In this document: in pieces, positions 41,517 through 50,043 of the stretch
Position numbering within the stretch: the stretch's first letter is position 1
How the letters are laid out: each line of letters starts with the position of its first letter
Assembly: GCF_016125575.1 (NCBI RefSeq)
Contig: NZ_WGLM01000004.1
Span: forward strand, 560,501 to 624,500
Length of the DNA: 64,000 nucleotides
Direction: 5' to 3'
From: Limimaricola sp.
GTDB lineage: Bacteria > Pseudomonadota > Alphaproteobacteria > Rhodobacterales > Rhodobacteraceae
The notes under the pieces: model-generated
Database searches by the model: none
Told to the model about the DNA's origin: nothing
The model's input: only the letters and a program-made list of their open reading frames with translations
Translations under genes and position numbers: made by a program

Positions 41517-41545
41517 GGGCCCGGTGCTGTCCTTGCACCGGGCCC
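41517..41545 (+). terminator. Strong hairpin after DUF4386 gene
   Basis: GGGCCCGGTGC (41517-41527) and GCACCGGGCCC (41535-41545) form a perfect 11-bp stem with a 7-nt loop, 16 bp after the stop codon. No T-tract follows, so it may act with Rho or as a 3' stabiliser. Confidence 0.6.
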
Positions 41546-41940
41546 ATCAGAGGGGTTGAAAGACAAAGCCTCCTGCCTGAGTTTCAGGAACTGATCGCGT
41601 TTGTCGACTATGAGGAATATGCGGTCCTCCTCGATGCAGCTAATGATCCCGATGCCGCGGAACTCGCTGAATTCCTTCGACAACGTATTCGCCATGTTCT
41701 CGGATGAAGCGGCACGACAAGGTCCGCGTCAGCTTCGAAATAGCTGGAAATCAGGTGCAGCGCCGGAAGCGCCACCCGAAAACCCTATCGCGCCAAATGC
41801 CAAACAGAGACTCGCGCCATTTCTGGCAGCTATTTCGTCTGCAACTTCAAGTCTCTAGGGGGCAGAACGCCTCGCATGTCGCGGAAATCGCGCCACAATC
41901 CACAAGGCGTAAAATCGTTTAATATCAATGTGTTATGTGG
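41546..41940. other. Degenerate stretch with an unassigned C-terminal-like ORF
   Basis: A plus-strand frame open from the hairpin to a TGA at 41705-41707 translates to a protein-like acidic helix (LLPEFQELIAFVDYEEYA, then DAANDPDAAELAEFLRQRIRHVLG) but lacks a start codon with a ribosome binding site. A 72-codon ORF (41704-41922) overlaps its stop and has a basic, unconserved composition. Neither is recognised. The stretch is less GC-rich than its neighbours and ends at tRNA-Ser, so it may be residue of a decayed insertion. Confidence 0.4.
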
Positions 41941-42030
41941 TGGCGGAGACGAAGGGATTCGAACCCTCGATACCGTTTCCGGTATGCACCCTTAGCAGGG
42001 GTGTGCCTTCGACCACTCGGCCACGTCTCC
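41941..42030 (-). tRNA. tRNA-Ser (anticodon GCT)
   Basis: A 90-nt class II tRNA on the minus strand: acceptor GGAGACG/CGTCTCC, D arm GCCGAGTGGTCGAAGGC, anticodon loop CTGCTAA (anticodon GCT, Ser AGC/AGU), a long variable arm ATACCGGAAACGGTAT, T arm GGGTTCGAATCCC, discriminator G and encoded CCA. Confidence 0.95.
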
Positions 42031-42082
42031 GTCGATCCGTTTAGCGGCAGGGCGGGAAAGCTGCAAGGCAGGATTGGCGGGT

Positions 42083-43177
42083 TCAGCGCAGGATCGTCAG
42101 GTCCTTGGGAAAGCTGGTCAGCGACCGGCAGCCATCCTCTGTCACCAGCACGTCATCCTCGATGCGCACGCCGAAGGCGCCGATCTGGTAGAGGCCGGGT
42201 TCGTTGGTCCAGACCATGCCTGCCTGCATCACCTGGGCATTGCCGCGCATGATGTACGGCGCCTCGTGCACGTCGCGGCCCAGGCCATGGCCGGTCTTGG
42301 TGCGGATCCGGTCGGCATAGGGCGACGCCTCGAGCACCGAGATCACCGCGTCGTCGATGTCATGCGCGGTGACACCGGGCCTTGTGGCGGCGAAACCGGC
42401 GAGGTTGGCGCGCAGCACCGTGTCGTAGACGGCCTGCGCCTCGTCACTGGCATGGTCGAGGAAGACCGTGCGGGTGATGTCGGCGCAAAAGCCGCCCTTG
42501 CGCCCGCCAAAATCCAGCAACAACGCGTCGCCTGCCCGCACGGCATAGTCGGCGCGGGCATGGGCATGGGGGCGGGCCGAGTTGTCGGCGGCCGCGACGA
42601 TGGGGGAGAAGGCGTGTTCTTCAGCCCCTTCGGTGAAGAGCGACAGCGTCAGGATCTGCTCGATCTCCTTCTCGGTCTGGCCGATGCGCACCTGGTCAAG
42701 GGTGCGGGCCAGCGCGCGTTCGGACAGCCGGATCGCCTCTTCCATCGCTGCAACCTCGTCCGGGGTCTTGAGAAGGCGCAGGCCCGCGATCTGCCGCTCG
42801 CCATCGACGACGCGCAGGCCGGGCCAGGCGGTGGTCATCGCGTGGTGAATGAAGACGCGCATCACCTGTCCCTCGACCGCGACAGAGCTCAGCGGCATGT
42901 GGCGGGCCAGTGCGGCGAAGGCATCAGCATAACCGGTCTGGTCGCGCCAGTCGAAAACCTCGCCCTCGAAATTCAGCAGGTCGAACGAGCGCAATTCGAG
43001 GTTGGGTACCAGCGCCGCCGGCATTCCCTCGGCCGGGATCAGCACGACAAGCGGGCGTTCGTTGACGTGAAAGGCCTGATGGAACAGCCGGGTGAAATTT
43101 GGTCCCGGCACCAATGCGACGGCATCGACGCCAAGGTCGCGGGCAATCTGGCGGTGCTCGGAATAACGGTCGGTCAT
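42083..43177 (-). CDS. M24-family metallopeptidase, Xaa-Pro aminopeptidase-like
   Basis: A 364-residue protein with an N-terminal creatinase/prolidase domain (to about residue 145) and a C-terminal pita-bread domain. Metal ligands of the family are visible: two Asp in LLLDFGGRKGGFCADITRT, His in TGHGLGRDVHEAP, Glu in WTNEPGLY and Glu in RIEDDVLVTEDG. It should cleave Xaa-Pro dipeptides or N-terminal Xaa-Pro bonds in the cytoplasm. MTDRYSEH at 43177 follows GGAGG by 7 bp. It diverges from the dppABCDF operon, which fits use of imported peptides. Confidence 0.9.
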   Translation of the reverse strand: MTDRYSEHRQIARDLGVDAVALVPGPNFTRLFHQAFHVNERPLVVLIPAEGMPAALVPNLELRSFDLLNFEGEVFDWRDQTGYADAFAALARHMPLSSVAVEGQVMRVFIHHAMTTAWPGLRVVDGERQIAGLRLLKTPDEVAAMEEAIRLSERALARTLDQVRIGQTEKEIEQILTLSLFTEGAEEHAFSPIVAAADNSARPHAHARADYAVRAGDALLLDFGGRKGGFCADITRTVFLDHASDEAQAVYDTVLRANLAGFAATRPGVTAHDIDDAVISVLEASPYADRIRTKTGHGLGRDVHEAPYIMRGNAQVMQAGMVWTNEPGLYQIGAFGVRIEDDVLVTEDGCRSLTSFPKDLTILR

Positions 43178-43383
43178 CGGTGGGTCCTCCAGACGTGCGC
43201 GTGATTGGGCGCAAGGTGATCCGGGACGCGGCAAAGCGCAAGGTCGCCCGTGCTGACCCAGGGTAAGGGGCGCGGCACGGCTGACAGATCGGGCTTGCCT
43301 AACGGGATTTGAGGCCTAAGCTGCGGCGTCATTGTGGTGCGACCTCAACGCGCCCGACGAAGTTCAACAGAGAGGACAACTCA

Positions 43384-44979
43384 ATGAAACTCAGAAACAC
43401 CCTACTTGCCGCGTCGGCCGTCATGGCGATGCTGGCAGGCGGCGTGCAGGCCAAGACGCTGGTCTATTGCTCGGAAGGCTCGCCCGAGGGATTCGACCCG
43501 GCGCCCTACACCGCCGGGACCACCTTTGATGCCAGCTCGCGCACGATCTACAGCCGTCTGGTGGAATTCGCCCCCGGCACGACAAACCTCGTACCCGGTC
43601 TTGCCGAAAGCTGGACGATCTCGGACGACGGGCTGGAATACACCTTCAAGCTGCGTCCGGGCGTCAAGTTCCAGACGACCGATTACTTCACACCCACGCG
43701 TGACCTGAACGCCGACGACGTGATCTTCTCGTTCGACCGTCAGGGCAACAAGGACAACCCGTTCAACCAGTACGTTCCGGGCGTGTCTTATGAGTACTAC
43801 ACCGGCATGGGCCTCGATTCGATGATCAAGTCGATCGAGAAGGTCGACGACCTGACGGTGAAGTTCACGCTGAACGCGCCGAACGCGCCGTTCCTTGCTG
43901 ACCTCGGCATGGATTTCGCCTCGATCGTATCGAAGGAATATGCCGACAAGCTGATGGCCGAAGGCAAGGCCGCCGACTTCAACAACCAGCCGATCGGCAC
44001 CGGTCCGTTCCAGTTCGTGGCCTACCAGAAAGATGCTGTCATCCGCTACAAGGCAAACCCCGATTACTTCGGGACCAAGCCGCATATCGATGACCTCGTC
44101 TTCGCCATCACCACCGATGCGGCCGTGCGTGCGCAGAAGCTTCGCGCGAACGAGTGCCAGATCATGCCCTATCCGGCCCCGGCCGATATCGACGGGCTGA
44201 AGGCCGATCCGAACCTGACGATGATGGAACAGCCGGGCCTGAACGTCGCCTACCTCGCCTACAACACGCAAGTTGCACCGTTCGACGACGTGCGCGTGCG
44301 CAAGGCGCTGAACATGGCGATCAACAAGCAGGCGATCATCGACGCTGTGTTCCAGGGCACTGGCATCGTGGCGAAAAACCCGATCCCGCCGACCATGTGG
44401 TCGTACAACGACGCGATCAAGGATGATCCCTACGATCCGGAAGCTGCCAAGCAGATGCTGGCTGATGCCGGTGTGACCGACCTGCACATGAAAATCTGGG
44501 CGATGCCGGTGCAGCGTCCGTACATGCCCAACGCGCGCCGCACGGCCGAGTTGATGCAGGCCGACCTCGCCAAGATCGGCGTGACCGCTGACATCGTCTC
44601 GTACGAGTGGGGCGAGTACCTCAAGAAGTCGACCGACGTGAACCGTGACGGTGCCGTCATCCTTGGCTGGACCGGCGACAACGGTGACCCGGACAACTTC
44701 ATGAACGTGCTGCTGAGCTGCAACGGCATTGGCGGTTCGAACCGGGCGCAGTGGTGCGACAAGGACTTCCAGGCACTGCTGGACAAGGCTGCCGCGACCT
44801 CTGACGTTGCCGAGCGCACCAAGCTCTACGAGCAGGCGCAGGTCATCTTCAAAGAGCAGGCGCCGTGGCTGACGATCGACCATTCGACCGTCTTCATGCC
44901 GATGTCGAACAAGGTTACCGGTTACGTCATGAGCCCGCTGGGCAGCCATGACTTCTCGAACGTCGACATCACCGAGTGA
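43384..44979 (+). CDS. dppA: Dipeptide ABC transporter substrate-binding protein
   Basis: A 531-residue periplasmic binding protein of SBP family 5, closely DppA-like: signal peptide (KLRNTLLAASAVMAMLAGGVQA-KTL, given here only as its ends), the N-terminal LVYCSEGSPEGFDPA, LAESWTISDDGLEYTFKLR, ALNMAINKQAII and ANPIPP-type KNPIPPTMWSYN motifs. It should bind dipeptides and deliver them to DppBC. GAGAGGA lies about 8 bp before ATG 43384. First gene of a five-gene operon. Confidence 0.95.
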   Translation: MKLRNTLLAASAVMAMLAGGVQAKTLVYCSEGSPEGFDPAPYTAGTTFDASSRTIYSRLVEFAPGTTNLVPGLAESWTISDDGLEYTFKLRPGVKFQTTDYFTPTRDLNADDVIFSFDRQGNKDNPFNQYVPGVSYEYYTGMGLDSMIKSIEKVDDLTVKFTLNAPNAPFLADLGMDFASIVSKEYADKLMAEGKAADFNNQPIGTGPFQFVAYQKDAVIRYKANPDYFGTKPHIDDLVFAITTDAAVRAQKLRANECQIMPYPAPADIDGLKADPNLTMMEQPGLNVAYLAYNTQVAPFDDVRVRKALNMAINKQAIIDAVFQGTGIVAKNPIPPTMWSYNDAIKDDPYDPEAAKQMLADAGVTDLHMKIWAMPVQRPYMPNARRTAELMQADLAKIGVTADIVSYEWGEYLKKSTDVNRDGAVILGWTGDNGDPDNFMNVLLSCNGIGGSNRAQWCDKDFQALLDKAAATSDVAERTKLYEQAQVIFKEQAPWLTIDHSTVFMPMSNKVTGYVMSPLGSHDFSNVDITE

Positions 44980-45044
44980 TCGCTGACCTCCTCTGACAAG
45001 GCGGGCGCGCGGGGAAGAACCCGCGCGCCCGTGGATGCAAGCGC

Positions 45045-46052
45045 ATGATCAAGTTTATCCTCGGCCGGCTGTCCTACCTGATTCCGACCTTTATCGGAAT
45101 CACCATCGTGGCCTTCGGCTTTGTCCGCATCCTGCCGGGTGACCCGGTTCTGCTGATGGCGGGCGAACGTGGCATGACGCCCGAGCATTACGCCGACATG
45201 ATGCAGCGGCTGGGCTTTGACCGGCCGATCTGGCAGCAATACCTTGAATACCTATGGAAGCTTCTGCACGGCAATTTTGGCGATTCCATCGTCACCAAGC
45301 AGCCGGTGCTGAGCGATTTCCTCACCCTGTTTCCCGCCACGCTTGAACTGGCCTTCTGCGCCATCATCATCGCCGTGGTGATCGGCGTTCCGGTGGGCGT
45401 GCTGGCCGCGCTGAAACGTGGTTCGTGGTTCGATCAGACGACCATGACGGCCGCGCTGGTTGGCTACTCGATGCCGATTTTCTGGTGGGGTCTGCTTCTC
45501 ATCATCTTCTTCTCGGGCATCCTTGGTTGGACGCCCGTCTCGGGGCGCATATCGCTGCTTTACTACTTTCCCACGCCGACCGGTTTCATGCTGATCGACA
45601 GTTTGTTGTCGGGGCAGAAGGGGGCCTTTGCTTCGGCCGCCTCGCACCTTGTGCTGCCGTCGATCGTGCTGGCGACGATCCCGCTGGCCGTCATCGCGCG
45701 GCAGACACGCTCGGCCATGCTCGAAGTTCTGGGCGAGGATTACGTGCGCACGGCGCGCGCCAAGGGCCTGAGTCCGCGCCGCGTGGTGGGCGTGCATGCC
45801 CTGCGCAACGCGATGATCCCGGTGATCACCACGATCGGCCTTCAGGTGGGTGTGCTGATGGCCGGTGCGATCCTGACCGAGACCATTTTTTCATGGCCGG
45901 GCATCGGCAAATGGATGGTCGACTCGATCTCGCGCCGCGACTACCCGGTGGTGCAAAGCGGCCTTCTGCTGATCGCCGGCATCGTGATGATCGTGAACCT
46001 CGTGGTCGATCTGCTTTATGGCCTGATCAACCCGCGCATCCGGCACAGCTGA
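45045..46052 (+). CDS. dppB: Dipeptide ABC transporter permease
   Basis: A 335-residue inner-membrane permease with six hydrophobic segments, starting IKFILGRLSYLIPTFIGITI, with the DppB-type periplasmic segment LPGDPVLLMAGERGMTPEHY and the EAA loop HALRNAMIPVITTIGLQVG. It pairs with DppC. The ribosome binding site is weak (GTGGA 12 bp upstream), so its expression may rely on readthrough from dppA, which ends 65 bp upstream. Confidence 0.95.
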   Translation: MIKFILGRLSYLIPTFIGITIVAFGFVRILPGDPVLLMAGERGMTPEHYADMMQRLGFDRPIWQQYLEYLWKLLHGNFGDSIVTKQPVLSDFLTLFPATLELAFCAIIIAVVIGVPVGVLAALKRGSWFDQTTMTAALVGYSMPIFWWGLLLIIFFSGILGWTPVSGRISLLYYFPTPTGFMLIDSLLSGQKGAFASAASHLVLPSIVLATIPLAVIARQTRSAMLEVLGEDYVRTARAKGLSPRRVVGVHALRNAMIPVITTIGLQVGVLMAGAILTETIFSWPGIGKWMVDSISRRDYPVVQSGLLLIAGIVMIVNLVVDLLYGLINPRIRHS

Positions 46053-46062
46053 GGAGGGTCCG

Positions 46063-46968
46063 ATGGCAGACGCAACCGCGACCAATACACCCGCCCCCGG
46101 CACCCGCCGCCAGATGCTGGCCGAGTTCTGGTTCTATTTCCGTGAGAACCGCGGCGCCGTCTATGGCATGTGGTTCTTCATAGCGCTGGTGATCATGGCG
46201 ATCCTCGCGCCGCTTCTGGCGCCGCACGACCCGATCATCCAGGACCGCAGCGCGTTGCTGGTGCCGCCTTTCTGGGAGGATGGCGGGACGACGAATTACC
46301 TTCTGGGCACCGACGCGGTGGGCCGGGACATCCTGTCGCGGCTGATCTTCGGCGCGCGCTATTCCCTTTTCATCGGCATTGTCGTCGTGACCATTTCGCT
46401 GGTCGGCGGGATCGTGATCGGGCTGGTCGCGGGGTTCTTCGGCGGCTGGATAGACATGGTCATCATGCGGGTGATGGACGTGATCCTGGCCTTCCCGTCG
46501 CTGCTGCTGGCGCTGGTGCTGGTTGCTGTGCTGGGGCCCGGGCTGACCAACGCGATGATCGCCATCGCCATCGTCAGTCAGCCACATTTCGCCCGCCTGA
46601 CGCGCGCCGCCGTGCTGGGCGAGAAGAATCGTGAATACGTGATGGCCGCGCGGGTGGCGGGGGCGGGCAAGATGCGGCTGATGTTCCGCACGATCCTGCC
46701 CAACTGCCTTGCGCCGCTGATCGTGCAGGCGACGCTCAGCTTCTCTGGCGCCATCCTTGATGCCGCCGCGCTGGGCTTTCTCGGCATGGGTGCGCAGCCG
46801 CCGACGCCCGAATGGGGCACGATGCTGGCCGAGGCGCGCGAGTTCATCCTGCGGGCGTGGTGGGTGGTGACGCTGCCGGGCCTGGCGATTCTGGTGACGG
46901 TGCTGGCGATCAACCTGATGGGTGACGGGCTGCGCGACGCGCTCGACCCCAAGCTGAAGAGGAGCTGA
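46063..46968 (+). CDS. dppC: Dipeptide ABC transporter permease
   Basis: A 301-residue permease with the DppC N-terminal segment ([19 protein letters not shown]), six hydrophobic segments, the [21 protein letters not shown] motif and the EAA loop followed by [21 protein letters not shown]. It forms the pore with DppB. GAGGAGGG lies directly upstream of the ATG, and the gap from dppB is 10 bp. Confidence 0.95.
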   Translation: MADATATNTPAPGTRRQMLAEFWFYFRENRGAVYGMWFFIALVIMAILAPLLAPHDPIIQDRSALLVPPFWEDGGTTNYLLGTDAVGRDILSRLIFGARYSLFIGIVVVTISLVGGIVIGLVAGFFGGWIDMVIMRVMDVILAFPSLLLALVLVAVLGPGLTNAMIAIAIVSQPHFARLTRAAVLGEKNREYVMAARVAGAGKMRLMFRTILPNCLAPLIVQATLSFSGAILDAAALGFLGMGAQPPTPEWGTMLAEAREFILRAWWVVTLPGLAILVTVLAINLMGDGLRDALDPKLKRS

Positions 46969-46969
46969 G

Positions 46970-47818
46970 ATGGCCCCGATTCTGGAAATCCGCAACCTGA
47001 CCGTCAGTTTCGACACGGCCGCCGGCCCGTTCAAGGCCGTCGCTGGCATCGATATTTCCGTCTCGCCGCGCGAGGTGCTGGCGATCGTCGGTGAAAGCGG
47101 CTCGGGCAAGTCGGTGGCGATGCTGGCCGTCATGGGCCTGCTGCCGCCAACAGCGGTCGTGACTGCGGACGTGATGCGCTTTGACGGGCAGGACATGCTG
47201 CCGATGTCCGAGCGCGAGCGCCGGCGGATCATTGGGCGCGAGATCACGATGATCTTTCAGGAACCGATGGCGAGCCTCAATCCCTGCTACACGGTCGGGT
47301 TCCAGATCGAGGAAGTGCTGCGCGGAATCCTCGGCATGTCGGCGCGCGATGCCCGCAAGCGCGCGGTCGAACTCTTCGAGGCTGTGGGCATTCCCGAACC
47401 GGCCGAACGACTGGGCAGTTTTCCGCACCAGATGTCGGGCGGGCAATGTCAGCGGGTGATGATCGCCATTGCGATTGCCTGCAATCCCAAGCTCTTGATC
47501 GCGGACGAGCCCACCACTGCCCTCGACGTGACGATCCAGAAACAGATCCTCGACCTGTTGATGGACCTTCAGGAAAAGCACGGGATGGCGCTCATCATCA
47601 TCACCCACGACATGGGTGTGGTGGCCGAAACGGCCGACCGCGTGGTGGTGCAATACCAAGGCAAGAAGATGGAAGAGGCCGATGTGCTGACGCTCTTCGA
47701 GACGCCGAAGAACCCATACACCCGCGCGTTGCTATCGGCGTTGCCGGAACATGCCACCGGCGGGCGACTGTCGACCGTGACTGATTTCATGGCGGCCCAT
47801 CAGGGTGAGGACGCGTGA
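46970..47818 (+). CDS. dppD: Dipeptide ABC transporter ATPase (short)
   Basis: A 282-residue ATPase with Walker A GESGSGKS, signature [16 protein letters not shown], Walker [12 protein letters not shown] and the H-loop ITHDMGVV. It is shorter than the usual 320-330 residues and lacks the Cys-rich C-terminal oligopeptide extension that its DppF relatives carry; the frame shows no break, so this is a natural short form. The ATG follows the dppC stop by 1 bp, and the gene overlaps dppF by 4 bp. Confidence 0.94.
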   Translation: MAPILEIRNLTVSFDTAAGPFKAVAGIDISVSPREVLAIVGESGSGKSVAMLAVMGLLPPTAVVTADVMRFDGQDMLPMSERERRRIIGREITMIFQEPMASLNPCYTVGFQIEEVLRGILGMSARDARKRAVELFEAVGIPEPAERLGSFPHQMSGGQCQRVMIAIAIACNPKLLIADEPTTALDVTIQKQILDLLMDLQEKHGMALIIITHDMGVVAETADRVVVQYQGKKMEEADVLTLFETPKNPYTRALLSALPEHATGGRLSTVTDFMAAHQGEDA

Positions 47819-48690
47819 TGGCCGCAGACACCTCACCCGAAATCGTCATCGAGGGCCGCGCGATTACGCGCGATTACGTCATGCGCGCGGGGCTGTTCGG
47901 CACACCGCGCGTTGTTCACGCGGTCAACGGCGTCGACTTTGCCGTCGAACGGGGCAAGACGCTGGCGATCGTGGGCGAGTCGGGATGTGGCAAGTCGACG
48001 CTGGCACGGATCATCACCCTGATCGACCCGGCGACCAATGGCACCCTGCTGATCGAAGGGCAGCCCGTCGACATTGCGCGCCAGCCGATGACCAAGGCCC
48101 TGCGCGCCACAGTGCAGATCGTGTTCCAGAACCCCTATGGCTCGCTCAATCCACGCCAGAAGGTGGGCGACGTGCTTATGGAACCGCTGCAGCTTAACAC
48201 CGACACGCCCGCCTCGGAACGGCGCGAGCGCGCGATGGCGATGTTGCAGAAGGTCGGGCTGATGCCCGAGCATTTCAATCGCTACCCGCACATGTTCTCG
48301 GGCGGGCAGCGCCAGCGCATCGCGATTGCCCGCGCGCTGATGCTGAACCCGCGCCTGCTGGTGCTGGACGAACCCGTTTCGGCGTTGGACCTGTCGGTAC
48401 AGGCGCAGGTGCTGAACCTGCTCAGCGACCTGCAGGAAGAATTCGACCTAACCTACGTCTTCATCAGCCATGACTTGTCGGTGGTGCGTTACCTCGCCGA
48501 TGACGTCATGGTCATGCTCAAGGGCGAAGTGGTGGAGCGCGGCAGCCGTGACGTGGTGTTCGGCGATCCGCAGCACGAGTATACGCGCAAGCTGTTCGCG
48601 GCGACGCCGGTGACAGATGTCGAGGCGATCCGCGCCCGCGTTGCACGCCGCGCACAACTTCTTCAAACGCAATCCGGCCCCGCCACCTGA
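47815..48690 (+). CDS. dppF: Dipeptide ABC transporter ATPase
   Basis: A 291-residue ATPase with Walker [10 protein letters not shown], signature [16 protein letters not shown], Walker [13 protein letters not shown] and H-loop ISHDLSVV. It is also slightly short at the C-terminus (ends TQSGPAT). ATGA overlap with dppD implies coupling. The stop codon lies inside a terminator hairpin, which ends the operon. Confidence 0.94.
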   Translation: MMAADTSPEIVIEGRAITRDYVMRAGLFGTPRVVHAVNGVDFAVERGKTLAIVGESGCGKSTLARIITLIDPATNGTLLIEGQPVDIARQPMTKALRATVQIVFQNPYGSLNPRQKVGDVLMEPLQLNTDTPASERRERAMAMLQKVGLMPEHFNRYPHMFSGGQRQRIAIARALMLNPRLLVLDEPVSALDLSVQAQVLNLLSDLQEEFDLTYVFISHDLSVVRYLADDVMVMLKGEVVERGSRDVVFGDPQHEYTRKLFAATPVTDVEAIRARVARRAQLLQTQSGPAT

Positions 48691-48710
48691 GGGCGACGGG
48701 GCCGGCTTTG
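48674..48710 (+). terminator. Terminator overlapping the dppF stop
   Basis: CCGGCCCCG (48674-48682) pairs with CGGGGCCGG (48697-48705), a perfect 9-bp GC stem followed by CTTTGGTT. The dppF stop codon (48688-48690) is in the loop. It lies between dppF and the convergent cydX. Confidence 0.65.
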
Positions 48711-48730
48711 GTTCATTCCCGCAGGGAAGC

Positions 48731-48859
48731 CTAGCGGCGCTGACTGCCGTCAGCTTCCTTGCTGATCCGTTCGTCTTCCTTAAGTTCCAGCCACATCGCG
48801 TTCATCACAGCGAAGACCGCTGCCAGCGGTAGGCCGAGAAGCCAAGCGAAATACCACAT
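48731..48859 (-). CDS. cydX: Cytochrome bd oxidase small subunit CydX
   Basis: A 42-codon ORF directly after cydB, encoding MWYFAWLLGLPLAAVF, a single transmembrane helix with the conserved Trp-Tyr-Phe-Ala-Trp start, then AVMNAMWLELKEDE and a charged tail. This matches CydX/CbdX proteins, which stabilise the hemes of cytochrome bd oxidase in the inner membrane. AAGGA lies 8 bp before the ATG. Its start is 15 bp from the cydB stop on the same strand. Confidence 0.9.
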   Translation of the reverse strand: MWYFAWLLGLPLAAVFAVMNAMWLELKEDERISKEADGSQRR

Positions 48860-48874
48860 CGGTTCGGTCCTTTC

Positions 48875-50038
48875 CTAGTAAAGCGAATTGCTGCTGTCGG
48901 CGATGTCCTTGGGCGTGACCTTGCCCCAGAGCACCCTGTAGACCCAAGCCGTGTAGGCCAGGATGATCGGCATGAAGACCACCGTCACGACCAGCATGAT
49001 GAACAGCGTCAGATGTGACGAGGACGAGGTCCAGACCGAGAGCGACGAGGTGGGGTTGGTCGAGGAGGGCAGGATGAAGGGGAACATCGTCAGCCCGACA
49101 CTCGCGATCATGCCGAAGATCGCCATCTTCGAATAAAGCAGCGTCGACACTTCGCGCCCGGCCCGCAGCCCGAGGAAGGCAAGGATCGTGCCCATGACGC
49201 CCATCACCGGCGCGATCACGATCCATGGCCGGTCGGTATAGGCGGTCAGCCAGCTGCCGCCTTTGGCCACTTCGTGCAGTAGCGGGTTAGAGGGGCCGTC
49301 GGTCGGCACCGTGCCCACGAAGTGATACCCATCGATCCCGTAGGCCAACCACAGCCCCGCCAGCAGGTAGGCCGCCAGCGCCAGCAGGGCCGCGATGCTG
49401 CCAAAGACGCGCCCGCGCTCGGCCACCGGGCCGGTTGCCTTCAGCGACAGCCATGCGCCGCCATGCATCACCAGCAATGAAACCGAGGCGACGCCGGTCA
49501 GCAGTGCGAAGGGGTTCAGCAGGCCGAAGAACTTGGCCGCCGTGCCGCCCTCGTAAACCGACAGCAGGTCATCGGTCAGGTGAAACGGCACGCCCTGCAG
49601 GACGTTGCCCACCGCCACGCCAAAGATCAGCGCTGGCACGAAGCCACCGACAAATAGCGCCCAGTCCCAGCTGCTGCGCCATGTCTCGCTGTCGCGCTTG
49701 GAGCGGTACTTGAACCCCACGGGCCGCAGGATCAGCGCGGCGAGCACCGCGAACATGGCCAGGTAAAAGCCCGAGAAACTGACCGCATAAAGTGTCGGCC
49801 ACGCGGCAAAGATCGCCCCGCCGCCGAGGATCAACCAGACCTGGTTACCTTCCCAGACTGGTCCGACGGTGTTGATCGCGATGCGGCGTTCAGTATCGGT
49901 GCGGGCGACGAAGGGCAGCAGGGCGCCGACGCCAAGGTCGAACCCGTCGGTCAGCGCAAAGCCGATCAACAGGACGCCCAGAAGCACCCACCAGATGACG
50001 CGCAGCACGTCGTAAGAGATAAGCTCATGCAGGATCAT
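48875..50038 (-). CDS. cydB: Cytochrome bd ubiquinol oxidase subunit II
   Basis: A 387-residue subunit II with eight to nine transmembrane segments, typical length. Family features: LRVIWWVLLGVLLIGFALTDGFDLGVG at the N-terminus (shown in part), WEGNQVWLILGGGAIFAAWP and the C-terminal WKVTPKDIADSSNSLY-like tail. CydB pairs with CydA; the enzyme reduces O2 to water with quinol as donor and high O2 affinity. Five bases separate it from cydA. Confidence 0.96.
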   Translation of the reverse strand: MILHELISYDVLRVIWWVLLGVLLIGFALTDGFDLGVGALLPFVARTDTERRIAINTVGPVWEGNQVWLILGGGAIFAAWPTLYAVSFSGFYLAMFAVLAALILRPVGFKYRSKRDSETWRSSWDWALFVGGFVPALIFGVAVGNVLQGVPFHLTDDLLSVYEGGTAAKFFGLLNPFALLTGVASVSLLVMHGGAWLSLKATGPVAERGRVFGSIAALLALAAYLLAGLWLAYGIDGYHFVGTVPTDGPSNPLLHEVAKGGSWLTAYTDRPWIVIAPVMGVMGTILAFLGLRAGREVSTLLYSKMAIFGMIASVGLTMFPFILPSSTNPTSSLSVWTSSSSHLTLFIMLVVTVVFMPIILAYTAWVYRVLWGKVTPKDIADSSNSLY

Positions 50039-50043
50039 TGTTG

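Noticed and set aside
41941-41950. tRNA-Ser 3' end as an integration site matched by TGGCGGAG near 39635
   Set aside because: Only 8 bp match, and that copy lies inside the terminal repeat region of an IS3 remnant, so it does not support an att pair.
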